Shown here piece after piece: positions 7,207-14,282 of a stretch of 26,568 bases of DNA (position 1 is its first letter; each line of letters opens with the position of its first letter). The DNA is from Candidatus Dojkabacteria bacterium (GTDB taxonomy: Bacteria; Patescibacteriota; Dojkabacteria; SC72; JAFGCJ01). Under the pieces are notes generated by a model that worked only from the letters and a program-made list of their open reading frames with translations, searched no databases and had not been told where the DNA came from. The stretch lies in contig JAQVGB010000004.1 of assembly GCA_028696915.1 (NCBI GenBank), forward strand, positions 1-26,568, read 5' to 3'. A program made the translations under genes and the position numbers.

Positions 7207-7533
7207 ATGGCCCATGTTGATGTAACTGACGAGACCTTTCAGGAAGAGGTTCTTAATTCAAACAAAGTCACGCTTGTCGATTTCTGGGCAAGCTGGTGCA
7301 TGCCCTGTCAGATGCTGAACCCGATCCTTGATCAGGTCGAACAGGAGCTTGGAGACGAGGTCAAGATGTGCAAAGTCAACGTGGACGAAAACCGGAAAAC
7401 AGCAGAAGAATACCGGATCATGAGCATTCCGGCCGTGTTTGTTTTCAAAGACGGCAAGCAGGTGGAGGAGCTCATCGGCCTTCGCCAAAAAGAGGACTAT
7501 GTCCGCGCGGTCAGACAGCACGCGGCGGCCTGA
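7207..7533 (+). CDS. trxA: Thioredoxin (WCMPC active site)
   Basis: A 108-aa cytoplasmic thioredoxin, a general protein-disulfide reductase. It has the fold and length of TrxA, the redox pair C31/C34 in FWASWCMPCQML, the cis-proline P75 in MSIPAVFVF, and the conserved DFW start of the active-site strand. The usual WCGPC is replaced by WCMPC; the residue between the cysteines tunes redox potential, so its behaviour may differ from classical Trx. The start ATG has a good Shine-Dalgarno (GGTGAT). It is monocistronic and faces the SanA-like gene tail to tail with 9 bases between. No thioredoxin reductase is in the window. Confidence 0.95.
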   Translation: MAHVDVTDETFQEEVLNSNKVTLVDFWASWCMPCQMLNPILDQVEQELGDEVKMCKVNVDENRKTAEEYRIMSIPAVFVFKDGKQVEELIGLRQKEDYVRAVRQHAAA

Positions 7534-7542
7534 GGCAGTATT

Positions 7543-8205
7543 TTAGAGAATTTTAACCGGTTCTCCCGTTTCGGGTTGAGGCTTGAATACATAGATGTCA
7601 AGGACGCTCGTGTAGAGTGCCGCAATTTCCCTCAGTTTGTAGTACCACTCTCCTTCATAGGAGTCTCGTGTCGCTGAAAGTCCTGTGCTTCTAATCCCGA
7701 GTGCACTGCAGAGGAAAATTCCCCGGGGAAGGTGATATCCCTGTGTGATAAGGACTGCTTCCGAGATACCATATGTGTGATGTGCCCTGTAGCAGGTGTC
7801 GTATGTTCTGCTTCCAGATGTATCCTGCACCATGTCCTCCACGGGCACACCCAGACTGCTGAGATAGTTGGACATTGCCTGTGGCTCGTTGTACTTTCCG
7901 TTATCGGTCGCTCCGGAAAGGAGCAATTTCTCTATCTTTCCTTCTTTATACAGGTCATAGGCGGTATCCAGCCTGTCCATCAAAACTCCGGTTGGGATGC
8001 CGTCCCGCCTGACCCCGGCCCCGAAAACGATCCCGACATTGGCCTGGGGGACATCTTCAATTGTCCGGTAGATCCGGTACTTTCCCGAATATACGATCAC
8101 GGGAGGCACCAGCAAGACCGCAAGTATGACTAATCCCACGATAACGGGCAGATACCACTTTTGGTGAGAACGGACAGCCGTAGCGCCCGTAGTTTCAGTT
8201 TTCAT
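7543..8205 (-). CDS. SanA/YdcF/ElyC family (DUF218) membrane protein
   Basis: A 220-aa protein with one N-terminal membrane anchor (~19-40) and an outside DUF218 domain. Family signatures are visible: GIVFGAGVRRDGIPTGVLMDR (~58-78), KLLLSGATDN (~93-102), EPQAM (~107), SGSRTYDTCYRA (~130-141) and LITQGYHLPRGIFLC (~153-167). SanA, ElyC and YdcF are linked to envelope barrier function and peptidoglycan precursor handling, but the chemistry is not settled. Its start overlaps the stop of the phosphoesterase gene by 4 bases, so the two are one operon and are likely translationally coupled. Confidence 0.92.
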   Translation of the reverse strand: MKTETTGATAVRSHQKWYLPVIVGLVILAVLLVPPVIVYSGKYRIYRTIEDVPQANVGIVFGAGVRRDGIPTGVLMDRLDTAYDLYKEGKIEKLLLSGATDNGKYNEPQAMSNYLSSLGVPVEDMVQDTSGSRTYDTCYRAHHTYGISEAVLITQGYHLPRGIFLCSALGIRSTGLSATRDSYEGEWYYKLREIAALYTSVLDIYVFKPQPETGEPVKIL

Positions 8206-9152
8206 TGCACCGTAAGAATAACAATTTCCGGTGGGTTCAGGAATCTCAGTCGTGTTCCGACTGAACCAAGTCCTGAGGTGATAAGTATGTCGATATCACG
8301 GTAGATATGAAAGCCTTCGTCGTATGTTTGCGGAAGCTCTATGGGAAGAGGATACACCGCGCCAACGAGCGGCAGACGGACCTCACCTCCGTGCGTGTGC
8401 CCGGAGATCATGAAATCGATATTCGAAGGATTCGCCATTTCCCGGTAGGCGTTCAGTACGCCATCCGGGTTGTGGCACAGAAGGATAACAGCATTTGATT
8501 GTGCAGTCTTTCCGATATCGGAGAACGAGTAGTCCTGCGACCAGATGTCCCTGACTCCGGCGAGAATGATTGAATCATCACCACCGTGAAGTGTCGTCGA
8601 CGTGTTGTCGAGTGGGAGAGCTCCCGCTTCCAGAAGTGCGCCATCGACATCCAGGAGTCGTTCTCTTGGTTCCGCTGTGCGGTCATGGAGGGTAAAATCG
8701 TGATTTCCGGTAATGTAGTAGGTCGGGAGCGTATGTGCCAGTGACGTGAGCACCGAGAGATTTTCCGTCGATCCGTCGCGGTCTCTGACGTAATCACCGA
8801 GCAGGACTGCCGCATCGAGATCATCTTCCGCTCCGACCAGTTCCACTGCTTTTTCAAACGTCTTGCCATTCGAAAAGGCATCCACGTGTGGATCGGACAT
8901 GACCGCTATCCGAAGAGGTGTTCCGGTATAGTCGGCAAGGTCTACGGTCACGTGCCGCACAATAACCGTTGAGGGTTCAATGAATGTGGCGTAGAGAGCA
9001 ACCGTGCCAACGACAAGACCTGCGGTGACAAGCAGAAGTCCGCAAAAACGGAGTGACTGCCTGAAAAGAAGCCACCCCGTAATCACGGTGCCTACTGCAC
9101 ACACAAGTGTTCCTGCTATAATCTGATCTATGATATGAAAAACGTAGTCCAT
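8202..9152 (-). CDS. Membrane calcineurin-like metallophosphoesterase
   Basis: A 316-aa protein with two N-terminal membrane helices (~10-30 and ~37-57) and a calcineurin-like phosphoesterase domain (YkuE-like). The dinuclear metal-site motifs are complete: SDPHVD (D87, H89), LLGDY (D120), GNHD (149-152), CHNPD (H227) and SGHTHGGE (H252, H254). Relatives cleave phosphoesters such as lipid-linked pyrophosphates; the substrate here is unknown. It shares its promoter region with the divergent glutaredoxin-like gene. The start codon lies exactly 9 bases after a TAGAAT -10 and has no Shine-Dalgarno. Confidence 0.93.
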   Translation of the reverse strand: MDYVFHIIDQIIAGTLVCAVGTVITGWLLFRQSLRFCGLLLVTAGLVVGTVALYATFIEPSTVIVRHVTVDLADYTGTPLRIAVMSDPHVDAFSNGKTFEKAVELVGAEDDLDAAVLLGDYVRDRDGSTENLSVLTSLAHTLPTYYITGNHDFTLHDRTAEPRERLLDVDGALLEAGALPLDNTSTTLHGGDDSIILAGVRDIWSQDYSFSDIGKTAQSNAVILLCHNPDGVLNAYREMANPSNIDFMISGHTHGGEVRLPLVGAVYPLPIELPQTYDEGFHIYRDIDILITSGLGSVGTRLRFLNPPEIVILTVQ

Positions 9153-9160
9153 ATTTATGT

Positions 9161-9167
9161 TATTCTA
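9161..9167. promoter_or_regulatory. Overlapping divergent -10 elements
   Basis: The 7 bases TATTCTA serve as a -10 in both directions: TATTCT on the plus strand (preceded by TGT) for the gene at 9178, and TAGAAT on the minus strand (preceded by TGA) for the gene at 9152. The distances from hexamer to start codon are 11 and 9 bases. Both messages would be nearly leaderless. Confidence 0.45.
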
Positions 9168-9177
9168 TCAAGTAACC

Positions 9178-9696
9178 ATGGTTTCGGTAAGCAGTTCGGG
9201 AAAAGAAAATGGCGTGAGGGGTCTTGTCCGGCGTGGCATGGGAATCCTGGTCAGAGTATGTCTTCTGATCTCGGGAATCATAATTGCTGGTATACCGACA
9301 GTATACGCACAGCAGTACACACTGTATGTCCAGGAGGGATGCACGCACTGTGCGAAAGTAGAAGCCTTCATTGAAGAAAATGGTCTTGAAGAGGAATTTG
9401 CCATACGTGACGTGTTGATTGACACTGAAGCTGGAGAGGAGTATACGGCATTTCTCGATGAGGAAGCGGTACCGCTTCAACAGCGCGGTGTCCCGCTCAT
9501 GGTCTATGACGGGGGCCAATGGCTGTCTGGCGGTGTGCCGATCATTGATTTTTTGCGTGAGCGTCATGGAATTGAAGAGCCGGAAGATCCGGTGGGGTCC
9601 GATGATATCCTTCTTCTTGGTGGGGGTGCAATCATCATTGCCGCGATCGTCGGGTATGGTGTGGTCAACAGTCTTCATGGAAAAAAGCGAAGTTAG
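9178..9696 (+). CDS. Exported glutaredoxin-like membrane protein
   Basis: A 172-aa protein with a signal-like hydrophobic segment (~22-44, ending VYAQQ), a glutaredoxin/thioredoxin-like domain with the redox pair C55/C58 in QEGCTHCAKVEAF, a cis-proline loop GVPLMVY (P106), and a C-terminal membrane helix (~147-168) with a basic end. The domain would sit outside the membrane and exchange disulfides with exported proteins; this role is inferred. The frame opens at 9157, but I prefer the ATG at 9178 because the shared -10 at 9161-9166 would leave the earlier ATG untranscribed. It is followed 11 bases later by the radical SAM gene. Confidence 0.85.
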   Translation: MVSVSSSGKENGVRGLVRRGMGILVRVCLLISGIIIAGIPTVYAQQYTLYVQEGCTHCAKVEAFIEENGLEEEFAIRDVLIDTEAGEEYTAFLDEEAVPLQQRGVPLMVYDGGQWLSGGVPIIDFLRERHGIEEPEDPVGSDDILLLGGGAIIIAAIVGYGVVNSLHGKKRS

Positions 9697-9707
9697 ATAC
9701 AGAACGT

Positions 9708-10820
9708 ATGGTGAATGACCGCGCTCGAGTGACAAAAGCCCGCTACTACACACCACTGCACGGTGGTGACGTGCAATGTACTGCCTGCGACCGCAGATGC
9801 GTGATCGCGGAGGGGAAGTCCGGTGTTTGCGGTGTCCGAAAAAATATCAGCGGCAATTTGTACCTGTTGGTCTACGGACGGGTAGTCGATGCGTATGGGG
9901 ATTACATCGAAAAAAAGAAGCTTTGTCACTTCCTGCCGGGTAGTATGGCGTTTTCCATCGGAACGGTCGGTTGTAACTTCGCCTGTGATTTCTGTCTGAA
10001 CTGGCAGATTTCCCAAATGCCTCGCCTGCTCAAAGAGAGAGGTCCCGGTCATGTTGAAGCGGGTGGGAACGGGGTCGGTGATTTCGGGTATGTCCTGTCG
10101 CCGGAGGAGGTTGTTTCGTACTGCAAGCGGCGGGGATACCGGATTATTGCATTCACGTACAATGAGCCGACAGTGTTTCTGGAGTATGCGCTTGATGTTG
10201 CGCGGCTTGCGAAAAAAGAGGGAATTTTCAGTGTGTTTGTGACCAACGGGTACTGCTCTGAGGAGGCAGTGGATGAGCTCTCTCAAGAAATGGACGCGGT
10301 ATCCATAGACCTGAAGTCGTTTTCGGGGAATTTCTACCGCAAGCACTGCAAGAGCTCGCTTGATCCGGTGTTGAGAAATATCAAACGATTTTTTGAAAAC
10401 GGGGTTTGGATGGAATTGACGACGCTGATTATTCCGGGTGAGAACGACCGAATTTCCGAACTGACTCATATCGCGGACTTCATACTGTCGCTTAGCAACC
10501 GGATCCCCTGGCATATCACACAGTTTTCTCCTGACTACAAACTGCTGGACAAGCGGCAGACACCACCGGAAACGCTCTACCGGACGTATGAAATGGCAAA
10601 ATCGAAGGGTCTGCAGTATGTTTATTTTGGAAATCTGTGGGACGAGGAGAAGACGTCGACCTTTTGTCCGTCCTGCGGAAAGCTGCTGGTGCACCGTGAC
10701 ATATACTCGATCAGCATGACGGAAGCGTTCTCATCACGCGGCACCTGCAAGGCTTGCGGTGAAGTTATTCCGGGTGTATGGTCACACAAGGGTAACATGA
10801 TTGCCAAACGCAATGCCTGA
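9708..10820 (+). CDS. amrS: AmmeMemoRadiSam-type radical SAM enzyme
   Basis: A 370-aa radical SAM protein of the AmrS (PflA-like) family. The [4Fe-4S] motif CNFACDFC uses C89, C93 and C96. An N-terminal Cys cluster (CTACDRRCVIAEGKSGVCGV, residues 24-43) and a C-terminal zinc ribbon (CPSCGK...CKACGE) match the family layout, as do TYNEPTVFLEYALD, FVTNGY and IDLKSF. AmrS normally works with MEMO1- and AMMECR1-like proteins; neither gene is in the window, so its partner and reaction are unknown here. It follows the exported glutaredoxin gene by 11 bases and overlaps the start of the DNA glycosylase gene by 8 bases, so these are probably one operon. Confidence 0.94.
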   Translation: MVNDRARVTKARYYTPLHGGDVQCTACDRRCVIAEGKSGVCGVRKNISGNLYLLVYGRVVDAYGDYIEKKKLCHFLPGSMAFSIGTVGCNFACDFCLNWQISQMPRLLKERGPGHVEAGGNGVGDFGYVLSPEEVVSYCKRRGYRIIAFTYNEPTVFLEYALDVARLAKKEGIFSVFVTNGYCSEEAVDELSQEMDAVSIDLKSFSGNFYRKHCKSSLDPVLRNIKRFFENGVWMELTTLIIPGENDRISELTHIADFILSLSNRIPWHITQFSPDYKLLDKRQTPPETLYRTYEMAKSKGLQYVYFGNLWDEEKTSTFCPSCGKLLVHRDIYSISMTEAFSSRGTCKACGEVIPGVWSHKGNMIAKRNA

Positions 10821-11631
10821 GATCGTCGATCTTGAAGTGTCTCGAAAGAACATGCTGACACGTGTGAAGGGAAAAATCCTGCAGAATTTTGAAATAGGCG
10901 CTCCGATCGTTCTACGGAATACCGACCCCCGGACGGCGGTCAAACTTCTTTCCGGGAAAAAACTGACCGACATCACCCGTGTTTCGAAATCTCTCCGGTT
11001 CGAGCTTGAAGATGTCTCTCTCGCCGTGCACCTGATGTTGCACGGAGATTTTAAATGGGGAGACCGAACGGACTCGAAGGGTGCCGTGTGCTCGCTTGAT
11101 TTCGGAGCGAACGATACCGTGCTGATTACCGACTGGAGCAGGTGGGTCAGGCTCGAACTGCACTCGAGCGTACACAGCATTATTTCAGAAGCACTGACGA
11201 AAGAGTACGGCGTCGATCCCTTGTCTGATGCGTTCGATCCTCCTGCCGTCGAGGGTATCTTGAAGAAGAATCCGCGCTCGATCATTAAATCGGTGCTCAT
11301 GAACCAGTCGATCGTTTCAGGAATTGGCAATGCCTATGCCGACGAGATACTCTGGCATGCAAAAATCCATCCCCAGTCACGGTGCGGGGCGCTGTACAAT
11401 GCCGGGGAGGCAGGGACGATGTACCGGTCCATCAGGGACGTGATACGTAACGCGCTCGAAACCGTGATGGAGCTGTCGAAGGGGGAAGATATTTCGGAAC
11501 AGCCGCGCAGTTTCATGAAAGTCTACCGGAAGTCGGGAATGCCTTGTCCGGCGTGCGGGTATATGGTAGCGTGTACGAAGATCGCGAGCCGCGATACGTT
11601 TATCTGCGAAAAGTGCCAGCGGAAATTCTAG
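10813..11631 (+). CDS. Fpg/Nei family DNA glycosylase
   Basis: A 272-aa base-excision repair enzyme that removes oxidised bases and nicks DNA at the abasic site. The start is set at 10813 because catalysis needs Pro-Glu directly after Met (MPEIVDLE). Seen: the helix-two-turn-helix region SVLMNQSIVSGIGNAYADEILW (two parts, ~160-181) with its conserved Asn, and a C-terminal zinc finger CPAC...CEKCQRKF with the DNA-contacting Arg in SRDTFIC. Sequence does not separate MutM from Nei-type specificity; in the usual PELPE start the second Glu is Asp here. Its start overlaps the AmrS stop, giving translational coupling. Confidence 0.94.
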   Translation: MPEIVDLEVSRKNMLTRVKGKILQNFEIGAPIVLRNTDPRTAVKLLSGKKLTDITRVSKSLRFELEDVSLAVHLMLHGDFKWGDRTDSKGAVCSLDFGANDTVLITDWSRWVRLELHSSVHSIISEALTKEYGVDPLSDAFDPPAVEGILKKNPRSIIKSVLMNQSIVSGIGNAYADEILWHAKIHPQSRCGALYNAGEAGTMYRSIRDVIRNALETVMELSKGEDISEQPRSFMKVYRKSGMPCPACGYMVACTKIASRDTFICEKCQRKF

Positions 11632-11657
11632 CTAAAAAATGTAAATGATGCACAGCG

Positions 11658-12359
11658 ATGTGGCTTAAATCGATCAAGTATCTTTCATTGCTCCATATTG
11701 CCGCTGTTATCATTGGACTGGGGACGTGTGTGTATCTGTATCGGGATACCCTCTGGCTGTCGGAGTCGATAAGTGAGCTGGGCACGCTTCAGCGGAGCCG
11801 TACAGCGTTCACTGTTTCGGTGCTTGCGTTTTCCACAATCCCGCTTGGGTATCTTATGCTTGCGATATCGTATATATATCGCAGAATTCCTGACGGCAGG
11901 AGCGATACCCCGGCTGTTATCCTGTCGGCTATATCGTTTGTCGTGGGCCACCTGATGCTTGCGCTTGCGGGTATTTTTCCGCAGAACGAATTTCAGGAGC
12001 TTCATTTCCTTGGTGGGTCGGGGTATTTTTCTCTGTATGGGGTAGGAGTCTACCTGTTTGGACACGCAGTCGAGAAAACATTTCCTGATTTCTCTCGTTT
12101 CAGCCGGGATCTGTTTGTGTTGTCGTTCGGAGGCGGTTTCCTGTTCGGCATCGTCCTGGAGTCGATCATCGCTGCGGAATTGTACATGATCACCTTTATG
12201 ATGATATGGACCTACGTTTTGCTTTTCAGGATAGTCCCGCTTGCCGCAGGAGATGAGGCCTCTCGACAGTCCAGCAGAAAGACAATTTCCGTGGAAAATT
12301 TGAGGAGTTTGACCCTCAGTGACATCCTCTCGGCTATCCGTGCGAAGCGGTCGGGGTAG
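11658..12359 (+). CDS. DUF998-like integral membrane protein
   Basis: A 233-aa protein with about six membrane helices (starting at ~8-27, ~55-73, ~88-105, ~122-140, ~150-170, ~172-192) and a cytoplasmic basic tail. The arrangement and the SISELGTLQRS segment after the first helix resemble DUF998 proteins, whose function is not known. It starts 26 bases after the glycosylase gene, with no clear Shine-Dalgarno. Its last ~49 codons overlap, tail to tail, the end of the methyltransferase gene on the other strand (148 bases). The family call is tentative; that it is a membrane protein is sure. Confidence 0.7.
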   Translation: MWLKSIKYLSLLHIAAVIIGLGTCVYLYRDTLWLSESISELGTLQRSRTAFTVSVLAFSTIPLGYLMLAISYIYRRIPDGRSDTPAVILSAISFVVGHLMLALAGIFPQNEFQELHFLGGSGYFSLYGVGVYLFGHAVEKTFPDFSRFSRDLFVLSFGGGFLFGIVLESIIAAELYMITFMMIWTYVLLFRIVPLAAGDEASRQSSRKTISVENLRSLTLSDILSAIRAKRSG

Positions 12360-13057
12360 TTTTTCTCCATGCCTTTTGCCCTGCCCGAAATGCTTGCTCG
12401 GGGATATGATACGACGAGCGTATTGCAGGGAATTGCTGAAATGACCGATTCGGCGTCAAGCAGTTGATGGTCGAGAAGGGGAAGTGTTTTGAACAGGAAT
12501 GCGACATCGGCAAACGGAGTGCCCGGTTCTGCGAGATCACGTTCACGGATTTCAGCGCGAGGATGAATGGGAAGCTGTGCGAAGATTTGTTTAATGAATG
12601 AATTCTGAATGCTGTCTATGTCATATGCAGTGTACCGGGTATCTTCGGGAAGATGCATCCAAGGGAGCGTGAGGGGATTGAGGCCGCTTGCGTAGTCGGC
12701 AATGGATTCCGGTATCCCGGTTTCCTGAAATATCTCTGAGTAAAACGAATCGAGCAGAGGGATTCGCTCCCGTGTCGATGCATGGAGGGATAGTATCCGT
12801 GTGAGATAATCCTGAATGTGCTGTGTGTCTGATGTGTGGGGAATTTCCGAAACGAGCCGTGCGAAATCCGGCCTGTTTGCATAGTATGCGCCCCAGACTT
12901 GGTGCAGTAGGTTCCGGGCTTTTTTTTCGATTCGTTTCGTCGGGTACCGCTTCGTGCATTGGGAAACGATACGCTCAACGGTAAACGGGTGAAGGCCCCG
13001 GTATTTCTTTGAGGAGAGGATTCGTTGGGTGATTGTATTGAGATCTGTATTGTTCAT
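12212..13057 (-). CDS. 16S rRNA m7G1405 methyltransferase-like (ArmA/Rmt family)
   Basis: A 281-aa homologue of the FmrO/ArmA/Rmt/Sgm methyltransferases, which methylate N7 of G1405 in 16S rRNA and give high-level resistance to gentamicin- and kanamycin-type aminoglycosides. Conserved blocks in order: ILSSKKYRGL (13-22), RNLLHQVWGAYY (48-59), LSLHASTRERI (89-99), the SAM-binding DYASGLNPL (121-129; DIACGLNPL in RmtB), FLFKTLPLLD (187-196), VVSYPRASISGRAKGMEKNY (215-234) and TEIVFLLD (256-263). All core motifs are intact, so it is probably active. The last ~18 residues go past the family's usual end and overlap the DUF998-like gene. No mobile element or other resistance gene is adjacent, so a chromosomal housekeeping or self-protection role is as likely as acquired resistance. 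Confidence 0.88.
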   Translation of the reverse strand: MNNTDLNTITQRILSSKKYRGLHPFTVERIVSQCTKRYPTKRIEKKARNLLHQVWGAYYANRPDFARLVSEIPHTSDTQHIQDYLTRILSLHASTRERIPLLDSFYSEIFQETGIPESIADYASGLNPLTLPWMHLPEDTRYTAYDIDSIQNSFIKQIFAQLPIHPRAEIRERDLAEPGTPFADVAFLFKTLPLLDHQLLDAESVISAIPCNTLVVSYPRASISGRAKGMEKNYPDRFARIAERMSLRVKLLKFSTEIVFLLDCREASSPAASGTILKSKT

Positions 13058-13151
13058 GGCGTGAATTGCAGAGTGCTTTCAGGATGGTACCACGTTTGGG
13101 GGAGCGATTCGACGTTTGGAGTCGTGGGGGTAGTAAGCGGAGGAAGACAAT

Positions 13152-13180
13152 TTGAGTTTTTCGTGTCCTGATGCTAGTAT
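13152..13180 (+). promoter_or_regulatory. Promoter of the EF-Tu-domain-2-like gene
   Basis: TTGAGT (13152-13157), a 17-base spacer, then TAGTAT (13175-13180) preceded by TGC. The predicted transcript begins near 13187, 15 bases before the ATG at 13202. Confidence 0.5.
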
Positions 13181-13201
13181 GTGGATAACAAATAACTTCT
13201 C

Positions 13202-13492
13202 ATGTATCACAAAATGGCTGATGATATCGGTACTAATGGGGAGGGCGTACGTGTAGGGACAATTACGCATTATTTCGACAAGATCTCGGTAGCGGTCGTA
13301 AAACCGGAAGAGACGATGAATGTGGGGGACACCATCCGGGTCCTTGACCGTGAAGGGAACGTAGTCCTCGAACAGGTTGTTTCATCTATGGAAATTGACC
13401 GTGTCGCACAGGAGTCGGTTCCCGCCGGACAGGAATTTGGAATGAAGGTTGATGGTGAGGTTAAGGAAGGATACGTGGTTGTTCGTGTATAG
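13202..13492 (+). CDS. Small EF-Tu domain-2-like protein
   Basis: A 96-aa protein that is essentially one beta-barrel like domain 2 of translation factors: VGTITHYFDKISVAVVK, VGDTIRVLD, EQVVSSMEIDR and a closing GYVVVRV strand. Such stand-alone proteins are annotated as translation elongation factor-like and are found in archaea and several bacterial lineages; the function is unknown. There is no GTPase domain. A second ATG at 13214 (MADDIGTNGEG) may be the real start; neither has a Shine-Dalgarno. The HPF gene follows 87 bases downstream, so a ribosome link by context is possible. Confidence 0.82.
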   Translation: MYHKMADDIGTNGEGVRVGTITHYFDKISVAVVKPEETMNVGDTIRVLDREGNVVLEQVVSSMEIDRVAQESVPAGQEFGMKVDGEVKEGYVVVRV

Positions 13493-13537
13493 GCTATGAC
13501 AGAAGCGAGGCATTCCGTTTCCGGCTCTGTTTTTCTA

Positions 13538-13554
13538 TGTGCATGACTCGCACA
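13538..13554. repeat. Small inverted repeat upstream of hpf
   Basis: TGTGC and GCACA flank 7 bases, about 25 bases before the HPF start codon. A related form, TGTGCATG joined to CGCACA, is found at 25251-25264 at the GH18 start. It could be an operator or chance. Confidence 0.25.
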
Positions 13555-13579
13555 GAGTTAAATTCCGTTGTGTTATTCT

Positions 13580-14158
13580 ATGGCATTGCCGATTGTACAG
13601 ATAAGCGGGCATTCTATGAAAATCGAGTCGCCCCTGAAAAAGTATATTAATGAAAAGTTGTATAAGCACGAGAAAATTTTCGACCTTGCCACGTCTGTTG
13701 ATGTTGAATGTGAGCGCAATATTTCTACTCGTGGCGTAGATCAGGATTATCGCTTTGAAATAACGATGTTCCTGCCCAATGCAACTATCCGTATTGAGAA
13801 AGTGGGACCGGATCTGTTCCCACTGGTTGACGAGGCGACTGATGTGATGGCCCGCAAGGTCAAGCAGTACCGTGAGCGCCTTCGTGATTGGGAAAGCGGA
13901 GAGCACCGGAAGGCCGGGGCGGAAATTGCCAGTGGTTCAGATACAGCAGATGCCGCTCCTATTGTGGACTATGTCCCGAAAATTTCCGAGCGGCGGCGTA
14001 TGGAGAACTGTACCCCGATGACCGAGCAGGAGGCCGTGGAGCAGATGGAACTGCTCGACCGCGACTGCTACCTGTTCAAAAGCAAGAACACCGGTGAATT
14101 CGCGATGGTGTACCGTAAGCGTGACGGAGGGTATGGGCTGGTGGAGCCGTGTGACTAG
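13580..14158 (+). CDS. hpf: Long-form ribosome hibernation promoting factor
   Basis: A 192-aa HPF of the long type. The N-terminal S30AE domain (~4-110; VQISGHSMKIESPLKKYINE to MARKVKQYRERL) binds the 30S decoding region and stops translation in resting cells; the C-terminal domain (~137-190; RRRMENCTPMTEQEAVEQ, LFKSKNTGEFAMVYRKRDGG) mediates 100S ribosome dimers. Both are complete. The ATG at 13580 is chosen because it precedes the first beta strand; the frame opens 4 codons earlier at a GTG. No Shine-Dalgarno is visible. Confidence 0.95.
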   Translation: MALPIVQISGHSMKIESPLKKYINEKLYKHEKIFDLATSVDVECERNISTRGVDQDYRFEITMFLPNATIRIEKVGPDLFPLVDEATDVMARKVKQYRERLRDWESGEHRKAGAEIASGSDTADAAPIVDYVPKISERRRMENCTPMTEQEAVEQMELLDRDCYLFKSKNTGEFAMVYRKRDGGYGLVEPCD

Positions 14159-14207
14159 GGTTCAAGACAAAGAGAAAGGGTAAGCATCGAAAAAGGATAC
14201 GGCAAAG

Positions 14208-14272
14208 TCGAAGGGAGAGTGTTGACGGTTCCTTGTACTTGAAATCTTTCCTTCGCTCCCGTCCCCCTTCGA
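14208..14272. terminator. Inverted repeat between convergent genes
   Basis: TCGAAGGGAGA (14208-14218) pairs with TCCCCCTTCGA (14262-14272) with one mismatch; 43 bases lie between. It sits in the only gap between the tail-to-tail hpf and SurA-N-like genes, so it may act as a two-way transcript end, though there is no T-run and the loop is long. Confidence 0.3.
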
Positions 14273-14282
14273 GTGTGTGGTT

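Noticed and set aside
9693..10694. 333-residue minus-strand frame
   Set aside because: It is the antisense shadow of the radical SAM gene; no domain or start signal is visible.
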